Shown here in pieces: positions 5,843-6,145 of a DNA stretch of 6,145 nucleotides. Made by a program: the position numbers and the translations under genes. Each line of letters opens with the position of its first letter. The first letter of the stretch is position 1. The notes under the pieces are model-generated. The model did no database searches. It was not told the origin of the DNA and saw only the letters and a program-made list of their open reading frames with translations. Source of the DNA: Chloroflexia bacterium (GTDB taxonomy: Bacteria; Chloroflexota; Chloroflexia; Thermomicrobiales; CFX8); the NCBI GenBank assembly GCA_013696045.1, contig JACCZH010000498.1:1-6145 (forward strand). The letters run 5' to 3'.

Positions 5843-6145
5843 TCAATCCAGTTGGGCGATGAATCTCCACGGTGTGTCGACGCTACGGGTAATCCCTATG
5901 CGAGGCGTGGCATCAACGGTCATCGTTTTTCGGTCGTCGCTCACGTAAAAACGTGGACCGCAACAGAGTTGACCGTTGTCGGCGAGTGTGACGTTCAGGA
6001 GACGACCGACCCTGCCTGGACCCAATGTCGGTTTTTCCGCGGCATGTAGCCACACTCCGCGCACAAGCACCGCGCCAGGCTCTCCGGTCTGCTCCGACAC
6101 GATGTTGAGGCAAGGATACATCCCGTAAGCCGCGTACACATAGAT
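5843..6145 (-). CDS. Alkylpurine (3-methyladenine) DNA glycosylase, AAG/MPG family (5' end cut by window)
   Basis: This monofunctional glycosylase excises alkylated purines and hypoxanthine from DNA, starting base-excision repair. The visible 100 residues are the C-terminal half; the frame stays open to the window edge, so the GTG at 6139 is an internal valine. They begin IYVYAAYGMYPCLN, matching human AAG YVYIIYGMYFCMN. The fourth residue, a tyrosine, corresponds to base-stacking Y159, and the closing asparagine to N169. AVLVRG follows (R182 position), then LGPGRVGRLLNV, the conserved GP-(G/S)-(R/K) helix, and RIGITRSVDTPWRF. The catalytic glutamate lies in the missing part. Two oddities: the segment between VRG and GPGR is very short, and the protein ends at WRFIAQLD, without the residues most relatives carry after this point (human: RGSPWVS). 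It lies 15 bp upstream of mutL on the same strand. Confidence 0.9.
   Translation of the reverse strand: MYVYAAYGMYPCLNIVSEQTGEPGAVLVRGVWLHAAEKPTLGPGRVGRLLNVTLADNGQLCCGPRFYVSDDRKTMTVDATPRIGITRSVDTPWRFIAQLD

Noticed and set aside
5603..6049. Open frame of 148 codons on the plus strand across the mutL start and the glycosylase gene
   Set aside because: Both genes on the other strand have clear family motifs through this region, and this frame has no motif or good ribosome binding site.
1..6145. CRISPR array, tRNA or rRNA gene, insertion sequence, phage or defence system
   Set aside because: No spaced direct repeats, cloverleaf-like segment, transposase or integrase motif, or toxin-antitoxin-like small gene pair was found on reading both strands.

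Overview
The window reads as ordinary bacterial chromosome: six protein-coding units on both strands, about 90% coding, G+C in the mid-50s by eye, and no RNA gene, insertion sequence, integrase, CRISPR array or long repeat. The gene families are a GT2 dolichyl-phosphate-glucose-synthase-like transferase, a DUF4388/PATAN-type protein, a soluble DegS-like kinase with a DegU/NarL-type regulator, and an endonuclease-type MutL. Together they suggest a non-proteobacterial, non-enteric lineage, with Chloroflexota (Thermomicrobia-like) as a tentative first guess. The window contains no direct taxonomic marker.

Layout, left to right. (1) Positions 1-1376, plus strand: the 3' part of a family 2 glycosyltransferase, followed 15 bp later by a small DUF4388-domain protein with a winged-helix-like tail; this is probably the end of one operon. 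(2) Positions 1341-2036, minus strand: an AroM-family protein whose 3' end overlaps the DUF4388 gene by 36 bp. Its best start is ATG at 2036, behind a good Shine-Dalgarno, not the longer TTG frame. (3) Positions 2037-2205: a divergent 169 bp intergenic region with weak promoter-like boxes on both strands and a small hairpin in the kinase leader. (4) Positions 2206-4097, plus strand: a cytoplasmic two-component pair, DegS-like kinase then LuxR-type response regulator. (5) Positions 4094-6145, minus strand: the 3' part of a 3-methyladenine (alkylpurine) DNA glycosylase and, 15 bp downstream, mutL. These look like a two-gene DNA-repair operon, which meets the response-regulator gene with stop codons overlapping by 4 bp.

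Functionally there are three separable modules: envelope or glycan synthesis with a possible regulator, cytoplasmic signal transduction, and DNA repair. Nothing in the sequence ties the two-component system to its targets. I found no convincing novel system. The items most worth a second look are the shortened glycosylase C-terminus, the glycosylase-mutL linkage, the stand-alone AroM protein with two active-site-like cysteines, and the DUF4388 protein beside a glycosyltransferase.
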